From Natribaculum luteum (GTDB lineage Archaea; Halobacteriota; Halobacteria; Halobacteriales; Natrialbaceae), in the NCBI RefSeq assembly GCF_023008545.1, contig NZ_CP095398.1, positions 434,001-498,000 of the forward strand: 64,000 bases of DNA, written 5' to 3'. The notes beneath the pieces are model-generated. The model was not told where the DNA came from. It did not search any database and saw only the letters and a program-made list of their open reading frames with translations. Numbering within the stretch: position 1 is the stretch's first letter; the number at the start of each line of letters is the position of its first letter. Of the stretch, positions 27,296-35,707 are shown piece after piece. The translations under genes and the position numbers were made by a program.

Positions 27296-27596
27296 CTGAA
27301 AGTCTAATCAACACAAGTTATTTTTTTCCCTTTGTTTCTAGCCAGAGAGTATAAGATCATTCCTGCCTGGAACACGCACGCCTCTGGCGCCTGATCGCAT
27401 TTTCCCCATTCGGATGAAAGCAAGTTGTTATGGATCGATATCGGTCTCCAGTTCAGTCTTGATTTATCGTATCGAAAGTATTATATTTCGATCTAAAGAC
27501 CTAATCGAACGCATCATCACCGACCGATAGGTCGGATCGAACACCGTCGTGGTTGGTTGTCGATCACGATGGTGATACTCACATGAGACATCCACT
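27296..27596. promoter_or_regulatory. AT-rich divergent promoter region with inverted repeats
   Basis: This 301-nt divergent intergenic region is AT-rich. It contains two inverted repeats: ATCGAAA / TTTCGAT with an 8-nt spacer (27471-27492), and CCGACC / GGTCGG with a GATA spacer (27520-27535). It separates two surface-protein genes, so the repeats may be operators for either. No coding gene is visible inside. Confidence 0.4.
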
Positions 27597-28733
27597 ATGA
27601 CCGAACGATATACTCGAGTCGCCTCGACGATCCTCGCCCTCACTCTCGTCCTCTCGGCGTGTGCGCTCACTGGTGTCGCCGCCAGTGACGAAGCCAGCCT
27701 GTCCGTACCCGGTTCGATCGATACGCCGACGAAAACGGTCTCGATCGAAGGAACCGAGTACGAGGTGAGTAGCGTTGCCGTGCGCGAGCCGGGTCAGTCG
27801 CTCCCCGTCGACGTGAGCGCGTCTGACAGCACTGATTTCCGGGTCGACCTCTACAACAGCGACGAACAGCGAGAAAACTCGCAATACGGTACCGGCTCCG
27901 AGCGCGTGACGTTCGACACTGACGCGTTAGATCCTGGTACCTATCTCCTCATGCTCCAGATCGACGACGACTACGTCGAGATCCACCCCGTCGTCATCAG
28001 CGGCTACGACGTCGAGACCGATCACGCCGACGAGATCGAACCCGACGAGACGCTGAACGCGACCATCTCGGTGACGCCGACGGCAGCCGACGGAGATCCA
28101 GAGGGCGTCGAACTGGTCGTCTGGAACGACGAGACGACGATTCGCGAATCCGCAGAACAGACCGACGACGGCACGTACGAGGCGACCGTGTCGGACCTCG
28201 AGGAAGGAACCTACGACGTCTACGCCATCGCACAGGGTGGTGACGAGATCGACGGCGAACACGAAATCCTCGGGGTAAGCGACGGCGGCTCACTCGAGGT
28301 CGCCGAATCGACCTCGGAACCGACACCGCCGGACGACGGCGACGATGGATCCGAAGACGACGACAGTGACAACGAATCAGACCCGGTCGACGACGGCGAT
28401 GCGGACAACGTCAGTGACGGCGAGTCGGAGAACGTCAGCGACGGTGAGCCGGACAACGGCAGCGATAACGAGACAGACGTGATCGACGATCCGGTCGATG
28501 GCGACGAGGGCAACGAAACCACAGACAGCGACGACGGAGCGGACAACGACAGTTCGAGCGAGTCGAACGAGACCAGCGAGGTCGTCATGCCGACGAACGA
28601 GACGAACGAGACGGACGCTGGAACCGAGGACGACCCCGGAGCAGGATCCGATTCAGTCCCGCTCGAGGCCGTTCCGATACTCGTCTTCGCGCTCGTCATC
28701 GTCGGTGTCAGTACTCGGGTGACACGGCGGTAG
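27597..28733 (+). CDS. Surface-exposed Ser/Asp-rich membrane-anchored protein
   Basis: The 378-residue protein has an N-terminal signal (STILALTLVLSACALTGVAA), an Ig-like N-terminal domain and a beta domain resembling a carboxypeptidase-regulatory or CarboxypepD_reg fold (YEATVSDLEEGTYDVYAIAQ). A low-complexity Asp/Ser/Glu/Asn stalk of about 100 residues with many N-glycosylation sequons (NVSDG, NETD, NETS) follows, then a C-terminal helix ending VTRR. There is no PGF motif. It is probably a surface stalk protein. It lies divergently from the PGF-CTERM protein. Confidence 0.75.
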   Translation: MTERYTRVASTILALTLVLSACALTGVAASDEASLSVPGSIDTPTKTVSIEGTEYEVSSVAVREPGQSLPVDVSASDSTDFRVDLYNSDEQRENSQYGTGSERVTFDTDALDPGTYLLMLQIDDDYVEIHPVVISGYDVETDHADEIEPDETLNATISVTPTAADGDPEGVELVVWNDETTIRESAEQTDDGTYEATVSDLEEGTYDVYAIAQGGDEIDGEHEILGVSDGGSLEVAESTSEPTPPDDGDDGSEDDDSDNESDPVDDGDADNVSDGESENVSDGEPDNGSDNETDVIDDPVDGDEGNETTDSDDGADNDSSSESNETSEVVMPTNETNETDAGTEDDPGAGSDSVPLEAVPILVFALVIVGVSTRVTRR

Positions 28734-28811
28734 ATTGATCGTCGCAGCTGTCCCCGCTGTTCTTTTGTCGGTCGCAGAGATCACTCTCTGCAGTCCATTT
28801 GCGATATCCAT

Positions 28812-28916
28812 CGCGGGCAGATGTCTCGCAGTGGATTGGTCACCAGTCAACTGGCCCTCAAGTCAGGGACGGTGAACGTGAACGGCGAGTACACGCCTGC
28901 CGAGTTACGCGGTTAG
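28812..28916 (+). pseudogene. tnpB: 3' remnant of a tnpB gene
   Basis: The 34-codon segment DIHRGQMSRSG and LVTSQLALKSGTVNVNGEY then TPAELRG ends in TAG at 28914. It matches the C-terminal tail that I recall for a clade of haloarchaeal TnpB proteins. The rest of the gene is absent. A structured region with three perfect stems follows directly (28936-29016), as expected of the right end and omega-RNA of such elements. This is therefore a decayed IS200/IS605 relic, oriented tail to tail with the intact element at 29131-30740. Confidence 0.55.
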
Positions 28917-28935
28917 AACGGGAGTCCACTGACAA

Positions 28936-29016
28936 GCCTCGGGGTCGTTCGGAAGATCTTCGATCTTCCGTGATGACGAGACGCCTCCGGCGTCTCGAAC
29001 CACTTGACCCCGAGGC
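28936..29016 (+). ncRNA. Omega-RNA-like three-stem structure of a tnpB relic
   Basis: Three perfect stems are nested: an outer 11-bp stem (GCCTCGGGGTC at 28936-28946 with GACCCCGAGGC at 29006-29016) enclosing two 9-bp hairpins (28950-28970, loop TTC; 28977-28997, loop TCC). The three-way-junction shape and its place directly after a TnpB tail suggest the structured 3' end (guide-RNA scaffold) of an IS200/IS605 element. It ends GAGGCAGTTGAC, similar in form to other TnpB right ends. Expression is unknown. Confidence 0.5.
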
Positions 29017-29130
29017 AGTTGACTGGACAGAAACAGAAGAGAACGCGTACAGAGATTCTGACCGGGGACGCCACACCGCTGCGATCGTCGAATCGGAAAA
29101 TAGTGGAGGGAAAGTCAGTTGCTATAGGCA

Positions 29131-29198
29131 TTGACCTCCTCCACGCCCTTCAGGGCGTGGAATCCCACCATGGGATTTCGGCCTCTCGCGGGGAGGCC
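29131..29198 (-). ncRNA. Predicted omega-RNA scaffold / right end of TnpB element
   Basis: Three consecutive hairpins (stems of 6, 7 and 8 bp) run from 29198 to 29141 downstream of the TnpB stop. In TnpB systems the RNA scaffold overlaps the 3' end of the gene and the right end, and the 3' end of the RNA carries the guide. Sense-overlapping transcripts from IS1341-type loci have been described in haloarchaea. Prediction rests on structure and position only. The adjacent flanking bases (about 29110-29130) would be the guide. Confidence 0.5.
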
Positions 29199-29233
29199 TT
29201 CACGGTTTCAAGACGCATACGCGCTCGCGTCAT

Positions 29234-30511
29234 CTACCTCGCCCCCGCAGTGCCAGTTTCGCTCTGGTTGCTAGACTCAGTATCTGCGAGCGTGTCTTGT
29301 GGCCCGGTCAAACAGGCCCCATCCCCGCCAGAGTCATCGCCAGCCACCTTCTCACTCGAATCCGAGTGCGTTTGGGGCTGGCTCTCTCCAGCGGGGTCGT
29401 ATCTATCCGCAATATTGAGCGCGGCGTTGATATCCGCCTGATACTCAGACACCCAACACTCTTCGTTCGTACATTTGAACGTGCCCTGTCGCGGGCGATA
29501 GCCTTTCTCGCCACACGCGTGGCACGTCTTCGACGTGTACGCTGGTTCGACGGTCGCCACGGGAATCCCGTGTTCGGTCGCTTTGTACTCGATTTGGGCG
29601 TGGAGCGTGGCGAACGCCCAGCCGTGTAATCGGCGGTTCATGAACCTGCCGTAGTCCATGTTCTCACGGAGGTGCTGGAGGTCTTCTAACACTACGACGG
29701 GATTCTCGACGGTCTGCGCATGGGCGACCACGTCGCTCGACACGGTGTCGATGAGCTGGTCGATCCGCGCCCAGAGTTCGTCACTGTACTCCTCGTCGAG
29801 GCGGGCTGCCTCACGCTGTTGGAGGCGGCGTGTGGCCGTGAAGTAGGTTTTCCGCAGGCGTCTGACTTCGCGGGATTCGTCGCTCCAGATAGTGGGTGTG
29901 GTCGGGGTGCCGCGCTCGTCACGGTGACACACCGTGGCCAAGGCAGCCTCCCCGATATCCACCCCAATCGGCGTCGGCTCACTGGCAGACGCCGACCTGG
30001 ACTGCTCGACACCTCGCGTCACGGGCATGTGGACGTACCACTCACCATCCCGTTCGATGAGTTGACATTCGCCCATCTCTGCATCGCCGTGGTACAATGC
30101 TTCGAGCCAGTCGTGCTTGTGCGCTGGTGGTTGAGCGGGCAGCCACAGGTGGTAGTCGTCGTGGTGTGGGATTTTCACGTACCACTCGATGGCATTCTGT
30201 GGCTTGTGGTCGAGACTTGGTCCTTCGTTCGTGAAGCGGACGGGATGGGTTTCCTCTCTGAGTTCGTCTGCGTCGTACGTGTCCTCGTCGAGTAGGTTCG
30301 GAACGTACTGTTTGAGGGCGTTCTTCGCGTAGCCGGAGAGGTCGTAGTCGACGACCACGTCGTTGGTTTTGGTTTGGGTGTCGCAGTCTTGGTCGAACGC
30401 GTCGTGGAGGGCGAGTTGGTACTCGTCGACTGTCTCACGGAGCTTGCGCTGTTTGTGCGCGTTCGGGTTGACAAGCTTGAGTTGCAGCGTCTCCGTGAGT
30501 TCGTCGAGCAT
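29234..30511 (-). CDS. tnpB: RNA-guided endonuclease TnpB (IS200/IS605 family)
   Basis: The 425-residue protein shows all three RuvC-like acidic residues (PIGVDIGEAALA, VVVLEDLQHLRE and YQADINAALNIADRY) and a zinc finger between them (CHACGEKGYRPRQG then FKCTNEECW). The N-terminal region is the OrfB helix-turn-helix. It appears intact. TnpB uses an element-encoded omega-RNA to cut donor-site DNA and maintain the transposon. The start at 30511 follows the DUF2080 stop by 7 nt. A longer frame to 30625 overlaps DUF2080 and was rejected. The C-terminus has a Ser/Asp/Gly-rich tail that carries the RNA scaffold region. Confidence 0.9.
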   Translation of the reverse strand: MLDELTETLQLKLVNPNAHKQRKLRETVDEYQLALHDAFDQDCDTQTKTNDVVVDYDLSGYAKNALKQYVPNLLDEDTYDADELREETHPVRFTNEGPSLDHKPQNAIEWYVKIPHHDDYHLWLPAQPPAHKHDWLEALYHGDAEMGECQLIERDGEWYVHMPVTRGVEQSRSASASEPTPIGVDIGEAALATVCHRDERGTPTTPTIWSDESREVRRLRKTYFTATRRLQQREAARLDEEYSDELWARIDQLIDTVSSDVVAHAQTVENPVVVLEDLQHLRENMDYGRFMNRRLHGWAFATLHAQIEYKATEHGIPVATVEPAYTSKTCHACGEKGYRPRQGTFKCTNEECWVSEYQADINAALNIADRYDPAGESQPQTHSDSSEKVAGDDSGGDGACLTGPQDTLADTESSNQSETGTAGAR

Positions 30512-30518
30512 GGGGGCG

Positions 30519-30671
30519 TTATTCGTCGGTGGGTGGGTCGCTGGTGCGGACGATGTTGACGGCTGCGCCGCGCCAGTTTTTGGGGACGAGGACGTGCGCG
30601 CTGTTCCCAGTGGGTTTGACCTCACCTTCGATGACTTCGTGACCGTTGATTTCGAATCTACCAGTAATGAT
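30519..30671 (-). CDS. DUF2080-family transposon-associated protein
   Basis: The minus strand reads IITGRFEINGHEVIEGEV then KPTGNSAHVLVPKNWRGAAV then NIVRTSDPPTDE, ending TAA at 30519-30521. This is the DUF2080 protein that commonly precedes haloarchaeal tnpB (AbrB/MazE-like strand pattern). There is no ATG, GTG or TTG in frame before the conserved part, so translation would need an unusual start such as ATT (30668) or ATC (30671), or the start has been lost. A TATATAAATA box (about 30672-30683) lies just upstream. It is 7 nt from tnpB. Confidence 0.7.
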   Translation of the reverse strand: MITGRFEINGHEVIEGEVKPTGNSAHVLVPKNWRGAAVNIVRTSDPPTDE

Positions 30672-30834
30672 AGTATTTATATATTGTTTAAACCTAATGT
30701 TTCGACTGAGGGAAATCCAGACCTCTGATACGCATGGTTCGTGTGGCTGGGCCTATCGCTCGACCGCCGCCTAAAGTCGGAGGTATGCGCTAACAATCTC
30801 TATCAGAATAGAGTCACTGCTAACGACTTCTGCA

Positions 30835-32040
30835 ATGGACGTTCGAACCGTTCTTGGACGCGAACTGAAGGCACTGTGGGGTGGCGGAAAGGGAACCTCT
30901 CTCGTCGCGATCGCAACCACGTGGGGACTGCTGGTCGGGACGCGGATGATCTACCCCGTCGTACTGCCGTCGCTCCAGAGCACCTACGGCCTCAGCCTGA
31001 CAGTTTCCGGCCTGCTCGTGACCGTTCTCTGGCTCTTCGCCTCGATCGGCCAACTTCCGGGCGGCGTGCTCGCAGACCGGTACAACGAACGCACGCTCAT
31101 GGCCACGAGCGCTATCGTCGTCGCAGTGGCGCTTGGCTTCGTCGTCACGGCACCCACGCCGGTCGTGCTGTTCGCCGCAACGGCGTTCTGGGGACTGGGA
31201 CAGTCGCTGTATCCGATCGCTCGCATCACGCTCCTCTCGACGCTCTACTCCGAACGACTCGGTAGTGCACTCGGCGTGACGATGGCCACGGGCGACGTCG
31301 GCCAGACGATACTACCGCCGGTTGCGGCCTTCCTCGCCGCCACGTTCGCCTGGCAGGTCGGTCTCGGGTACGTGGCACCACTCTTGCTTCTCGGCGGGCT
31401 CGTCATCTTCATTACCGTTCCGGCCCGGCGGCCGGCCGACCAGCCAGCCGAGACGCGATCGATACGAGACATGGTAGGCGTGTTCGCAGAGCTACGCAAT
31501 CCGTCGATGGGATTCATGACTCTCATCCTGTTTCTGTACATTTTCATCTGGCAGTCGTTCACAGCCTTCTATCCGACGTACCTGACGACGGTGAAGGGGC
31601 TCTCGTCGACCGTCTCGAGCGTGCTGTTCGGCCTCTTCTTTGCGGTCGGCGTCGTCGTCAAACCGGTCGCCGGTGCCGCCTACGATCGCATCGGGATGCG
31701 CAGCTCGCTCGTCGGCGTTCTTCTGCCGCCTGTCGCTGGATTCTCGCTGCTGCCGATCGTCGAGAGCGTCTGGGTTCTCGGCGCCATTACCGCCCTGATC
31801 AGTACGATGCTCGGGTCGGGTGCGATCACACAGTCGTACCTGGCCGACTCGTTTTCCGAGGAGATGCAAGGAACGGGACTGGGGGTAATTCGAACGACGA
31901 CCGCGACGCTCGGTGCCGGCGGTCCGGTTCTCTTCGGCGTGATCGCAGACAACGGCTACTTCGATGCGGGGTACGTCGTTCTGGCCGCGATTATGGCTGC
32001 GGTCATTCTTCTCACGCTTCGGATGCCACACGCTGAGTGA
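30835..32040 (+). CDS. Major facilitator superfamily transporter
   Basis: The 401-residue protein has 12 predicted helices and the MFS loop 2-3 motif (GQLPGGVLADRYNERTLM, residues ~70-87). Loop 8-9 shows the related AGAAYDRIGMRSSL. It resembles a proton-coupled drug or organic-anion exporter or importer, but no substrate-specific residues are recognisable. It stands alone between the TnpB element and a convergent aminotransferase gene. The start gives an N-terminal cytoplasmic helix (MDVRTVLGRELKALWG) before helix 1. Confidence 0.87.
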   Translation: MDVRTVLGRELKALWGGGKGTSLVAIATTWGLLVGTRMIYPVVLPSLQSTYGLSLTVSGLLVTVLWLFASIGQLPGGVLADRYNERTLMATSAIVVAVALGFVVTAPTPVVLFAATAFWGLGQSLYPIARITLLSTLYSERLGSALGVTMATGDVGQTILPPVAAFLAATFAWQVGLGYVAPLLLLGGLVIFITVPARRPADQPAETRSIRDMVGVFAELRNPSMGFMTLILFLYIFIWQSFTAFYPTYLTTVKGLSSTVSSVLFGLFFAVGVVVKPVAGAAYDRIGMRSSLVGVLLPPVAGFSLLPIVESVWVLGAITALISTMLGSGAITQSYLADSFSEEMQGTGLGVIRTTTATLGAGGPVLFGVIADNGYFDAGYVVLAAIMAAVILLTLRMPHAE

Positions 32041-32332
32041 CGGCCGCCACGGCCACCAGGTCAGGTATTGCACTTGCTCTACGTGACTGTCCGCCGGTTC
32101 TGGCACGTTGCACCATTCGTGCTGACCAGTCGGTGTGACGTTACCCGTTTCGACGAGTTTCGTAGCAGCCGACGGTTGTCGCGTTCCGTCCCAGTTCTTA
32201 TGAACCGTTTTGTCCGGCAGTATAAAGATACGTTCGACAGCGTTCCGATTTCCATGGCGTCCGGTCCGAAATCGGAGTCCCGCTCGTTGCAATGCAGCCG
32301 CTAGTGATCGAAACCCGCTGTGACTGCTCGAG
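32041..32332. other. Convergent intergenic region
   Basis: These 292 nt separate the convergent MFS and aminotransferase genes. A TATA-like GTATAAAG near 32219 is present on the + strand, but only a 16-codon ORF (32254-32304) follows it, which I do not consider a gene. No tRNA or mobile-element signature is apparent. Confidence 0.35.
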
Positions 32333-33748
32333 CTACGGCAGGTCGCCGCTGGTGGCCGCCCGGAGCGCGTCCGTGACGATGTCGAGGCCGATCTCGGCTT
32401 GCTCGTGCGTCGTGACCAGCGGTGGCAGGAGCCGGAGAACGTTGCCCTCCCGTCCGGCCTTCCAGATGAGCACGCCGTTTTCGTAACACCGGGTCTGGAC
32501 CGCCTTGACAAGATCCGCACTCGGCTCGCCGTCTTCGTCGATCAACTCGACACCGACGAACAGTCCCTCGCCACGTACCTCACCCACGAGGTGGCTGTCG
32601 ACGTCCTGCAAGCGACTGCGGATGTACTCGCCGAGTTCGGTCGCGTGCTCGAGCAGGTCGTGTTCCTGGACGTACTCGATCGCGGCGGTTCCACCCCGCA
32701 TCGCGGGAACGTTACCCCGGAAAGTGCCGATGTGGCCGCCCGGCCCCCACGTGTCGAACTGCTCGTGGTACAGCGTCGCCCCGAGCGGGAGTCCCGCACC
32801 GCCGATGCCCTTCGCCATCGTGATCACGTCGGGCGTCACGTCGTAGTGTTCGCAGGCCCACCACTTCCCGGTGCGACCGAACCCCGACTGGATCTCGTCG
32901 GCGACGAGCAGGGCGTCGTTGTCGTCGGCGATGTCGCGCAACCCCTGCAGGAAGCCCTTCGGCGGCACGACGACGCCGCCTTCGCCCTGGATCGGCTCGA
33001 CCCAGATCGCCGCCGGCGGCTCGTGGCCGCTGTAGGGCCCCTCGAACTTCTCTTTGACCGCCTCGAGCGAGCGAGCGCAGGACATCCGACCACAGCAGTC
33101 ACCACGGGGACACACCGCCTCGGCGTCGTCGTCGCTCAGGGACTCGCGGTACGGGTACGGATAGCGGACGTGGATCGCGTCGGGCAACAGCGGCTCGTAG
33201 CCCGCCTTGTACTTGACGCCGCCGGTGAGGCTCAGCGCGCCTGCCGTGCCACCGTGGTACGATCCCTCGAACGCCAGCAGGCCGTGGCGACCGGTGTACT
33301 GTTTGGCCAGTTTGATCGACGCCTCGTTGGCGTCGCTGCCCGACGGCCCGCCGAACACCATCTTGCACTGATCGCGCAGCCCTGGCGGTGCGACGTCGTT
33401 TACCGCCTCGATGAACTCCAGGCGGGCCTCCGTCGGAAAGTCGATGGTGTGGACGAGTTTGCTCGTCTGGTCGTTCACCGCCTCGAGCACGTAGGGGTTC
33501 GAGTGACCGACGTTCATCACGCCGATGCCGGCGAAGAAGTCGAGGAAGACGTTTCCATCGACGTCTTTCAACGTCGACCCGCGTCCCTCCTCGAGCGCGA
33601 TAGGGACGACCTTCGGATAGGCGACTGCGCCGCTGTCGATGGCCTCCTGTCGCTCGAGCAGCCTCCGAGAGCGCGGACCCGGGATCTTCGTCTCGACGTT
33701 GGGGGCCTCGTCGAAGTGGAGGTCGTGAATGGGAGGTCCAGCCGTCAT
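32333..33748 (-). CDS. Class III PLP-dependent aminotransferase (GABA/diaminobutyrate type)
   Basis: The 471-residue enzyme has the class III signatures: [70 protein letters not shown] and the PLP lysine in [15 protein letters not shown]. It resembles 4-aminobutyrate or diaminobutyrate-2-oxoglutarate aminotransferases. A Cys-rich insert ([12 protein letters not shown]) between YRES and the EPIQGEGG region is unusual and could bind a metal or form a disulfide. A TATA-like GCATATTTCC lies about 27 nt before the ATG, so it is probably leaderless. It is distinct from the aminotransferase at 1655. Confidence 0.9.
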   Translation of the reverse strand: MTAGPPIHDLHFDEAPNVETKIPGPRSRRLLERQEAIDSGAVAYPKVVPIALEEGRGSTLKDVDGNVFLDFFAGIGVMNVGHSNPYVLEAVNDQTSKLVHTIDFPTEARLEFIEAVNDVAPPGLRDQCKMVFGGPSGSDANEASIKLAKQYTGRHGLLAFEGSYHGGTAGALSLTGGVKYKAGYEPLLPDAIHVRYPYPYRESLSDDDAEAVCPRGDCCGRMSCARSLEAVKEKFEGPYSGHEPPAAIWVEPIQGEGGVVVPPKGFLQGLRDIADDNDALLVADEIQSGFGRTGKWWACEHYDVTPDVITMAKGIGGAGLPLGATLYHEQFDTWGPGGHIGTFRGNVPAMRGGTAAIEYVQEHDLLEHATELGEYIRSRLQDVDSHLVGEVRGEGLFVGVELIDEDGEPSADLVKAVQTRCYENGVLIWKAGREGNVLRLLPPLVTTHEQAEIGLDIVTDALRAATSGDLP

Positions 33749-34003
33749 GCGCTATCTAGACGGCGAGAAGCGGGAAATATGCTTTGTTAATTGGTGCCAG
33801 CAAACAATGTCAGCAGATTCGCACGGACACGAAAATGGGCACGAATCGTCTCGTTCGCTCGTCGACTGCTGGAGTTACACGAGCTCTTCTGCTTCCGGGA
33901 GGTGTGTAGGCGTCATAGAAAGGGTCACACACCCACTACGTGGGTACCCAGATTCAATAAGTACAGACAATACAGTTGCCGGCCGTGGTGACTATTTGGT
34001 TGG

Positions 34004-34195
34004 ATGAAAACCTCATCTATTCGGAAACTATTTCAGCAACTGTTTAAAAACCAAGATATGGTCCTTGCGTTGGCTGCATACGTCTATGCATCGGTTCAGA
34101 CGCCTGAGCACGAGTTCAATGGAGGTTTTGCTTTGCTTCTGTTGTTTGCTGACGTGTGGGTTGCTGCAGCGTTCAGCCCAAGTTTATCGATATAA
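34004..34195 (+). CDS. Small hydrophobic protein (63 aa)
   Basis: The sequence has a charged N-terminus (MKTSSIRKLFQQLFKNQD) and two short hydrophobic segments (MVLALAAYVYASV and GFALLLLFADVWVAAAF). It may be a small membrane protein. It is AT-richer than its surroundings and no family is recognised. It sits between the aminotransferase and an IS-derived relic, so it may belong to foreign DNA. Confidence 0.4.
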   Translation: MKTSSIRKLFQQLFKNQDMVLALAAYVYASVQTPEHEFNGGFALLLLFADVWVAAAFSPSLSI

Positions 34196-34257
34196 AACGG
34201 CGGAGTGTCTATGTTCAGTGCGCATACCTACTTATCGGCTAATTCACCGTGGGAGTG

Positions 34258-34770
34258 GGTTTGACGTCCTCCGCACGGCTAACGCCGTGGGATTCCTCCG
34301 TGGGTATCACGGCCCGCATACGCGGGCTCCACCCCGGCTGTGAACTTGCGGGTTCACTGACGCGCCTTCAGCCCTCACACGGAGGGTTGTGGTGGTCTTG
34401 GGTATCTGCTCGGCGTAGCCCTCCCGAGGAGGGAGTGGCTCCCAGCGGCGTCCAGCGCACTGGGCAGTGGGCCGCGCCATCGGCCTGACCCTCGATTCAA
34501 ACCACGAGTGAGGGTCGTCGAGTGGCATGCCAACCACACTGCTGGTTGGGCTGCGAAGGGTGTGTTTGTGTGTAGGAGTGTGAGACCTACTCGTAGCCAT
34601 GGTGAGCGTGAGCGGGTTCCCCGCAGCAGCATGCCGCATGCCTATATCGAATAACGTGGAGATTCGTCTTAAACCTTTCAGATTGCGTGGGTGATTCGGG
34701 GGAGTCGTGTCGCGTGGTTTGATGCAGTAGTGACGGCTTCATCCCACGAGTAAACTCATGGGCTTTCGCC
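34258..34770 (-). mobile_element. IS605-derived relic with omega-RNA-like end (no tnpB)
   Basis: The lower end (34258-34330) reads, on the minus strand, a hairpin series ending GCGGAGGACGTCAA: GCCCGC/GCGGGC, CCGTG/CACGG and CACGGC/GCCGTG (stems at 34274-34289, 34298-34312 and 34312-34327). This is the same plan as the right end of the intact TnpB element. The upper end (about 34740-34770) has CCCACGAGT/ACTCATGGG with one mismatch followed by CTTTCGCC, a pattern I recall from haloarchaeal IS605 termini. The roughly 500 bp between holds no transposase. It resembles a non-autonomous element (PATE/MITE). A 110-codon open frame at 34307-34639 inside it is probably not translated. Confidence 0.5.
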
Positions 34771-34940
34771 TGTATATCGTGTAATCAACACCGCGGGAAA
34801 CGTTCTATGACACCCTCGGAGATGTTGCAAAGGTATCGTTCCGTCGAGCGCTCGATGAGGTCTCCTGCTAACGAACGTGCCCACGTGAGAGTTATTATGG
34901 TTGCACTCGTAGTTTGGATATTCGGTGGAGGGGGTTACCC

Positions 34941-35087
34941 GTGACATGTGCCAATTGCAGGGCGAAAGAGTATTCGGTCGAACGGTACCACGTTCACCTC
35001 TCGACTGACCAGGTCGTCGAACTCGAGCTCTGTGAGGGGTGTCGGTACAAGTTCGTCACTGCAGACTGGGTGGAGGCTGTGGTTTGA
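34941..35087 (+). CDS. Small zinc-ribbon protein (48 aa)
   Basis: The reading frame from the GTG at 34941 contains two CxxC pairs (CANC at residues 3-6 and CEGC at residues ~34-37), giving MTCANCRAKEYSVERY, then HVHLSTDQVVELE, then LCEGCRYKFVTADWVEAVV. This four-Cys treble-clef pattern is typical of haloarchaeal small zinc-finger proteins. The start is a GTG; the ATG five bases downstream is in another frame. It was short enough to be missed. Function unknown. Confidence 0.6.
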   Translation: MTCANCRAKEYSVERYHVHLSTDQVVELELCEGCRYKFVTADWVEAVV

Positions 35088-35383
35088 CGGCCGGACACCA
35101 CGTCGCAGTGAGCGAAACGCCAGGACGTAGCCAGTGTTCGATTCGACGACGCGCAGACAGCCTCGAGAGAACGGACTCCCGGACCTGTACGGACGGCGTC
35201 GACGACTCGAGGACGCCAGTGGATGGATCGAACGTTCAAACCGGCCGTCGACGCTCTCGAGTCGCGCCGAAGGAGTAGCGTATCGCGAAACGGCCGCCGA
35301 AGATTGACCGAGGAGGTCGATCGATCGCCACTGGTCGATCTGCCGCAGAAGCAGTTATGCAAGTGGCACTACAAGCTAGTGGT
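35088..35383. other. Intergenic region
   Basis: About 296 nt between the zinc-ribbon genes with no coding gene that I trust. The GC content and the many out-of-phase reading frames on both strands look like ordinary haloarchaeal sequence. The last bases include a GTTATGC box that could be the TATA element for the gene at 35384. Confidence 0.3.
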
Positions 35384-35539
35384 ATGCCTCACGACCAGGA
35401 CGTCGAAGGTGCGAACGATCCGGACTCGGTATCGACGTACGAGTGCCTCCAGTGTGGCAACGTCGTCGAATCGAAGACCCATCCCGGTGAGTGCGACTGT
35501 GGTGGCGAGTTCCAGAATCGGGCAAAGTCCCTCGAGTAG
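35384..35539 (+). CDS. Rubrerythrin-like zinc-ribbon protein (51 aa)
   Basis: The product has two Cys pairs (YECLQCGNVVES and GECDCGGEFQNR) in the arrangement of the rubredoxin-like/rubrerythrin C-terminal zinc ribbon. Such small stand-alone ribbons are common in haloarchaea and are often annotated as rubrerythrin-like. The start at 35384 (MPHDQDVEG) is chosen because TTATGC at about 35355-35360 lies 24-29 nt upstream, so transcription would start at the ATG. A start at 35357 would overlap that box. Confidence 0.7.
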   Translation: MPHDQDVEGANDPDSVSTYECLQCGNVVESKTHPGECDCGGEFQNRAKSLE

Positions 35540-35707
35540 TCACCTGGACGGCAGTCTGACGCACTGCCGTTCGTGTTCGATGTGCGAATTCGCCGCCGGC
35601 ACTCGAAACCCGTCCAGCGAACTGCTCGAGGAGACAGGCAACCAACGAGTCGTTCGTGGCACGGAGGTCTGGGCAAGAATTACCTGCTCTGGGATAGTTC
35701 GGGACGT

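Larger units (their letters stand above)
29131..30740 (-). mobile_element. IS200/IS605-family TnpB element (IS1341-type)
   Basis: The element contains a DUF2080 ORF and tnpB, and lacks tnpA, as is usual for IS1341-type copies. On the minus strand its right end is a hairpin series: 29180-29198 (GGCCTC / GAGGCC), 29161-29177 (AATCCCA / TGGGATT) and 29141-29160 (CCACGCCC / GGGCGTGG). It closes with GAGGAGGTCAA at 29131-29140. The left boundary, beyond the TATA box near 30675, is only approximate. The guide portion would be the bases immediately below 29131. Confidence 0.6.

Noticed and set aside
29234-30625. Start of tnpB at 30625
   Set aside because: The first 38 codons overlap DUF2080 in another frame, and the internal ATG at 30511 is the normal start after the DUF2080 stop.
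34307-34639. 110-codon minus-strand frame in the IS605 relic
   Set aside because: It overlaps the hairpin-rich end, has a Pro/Arg/Thr-rich composition with no fold signals and is more likely the translated image of a conserved non-coding element.
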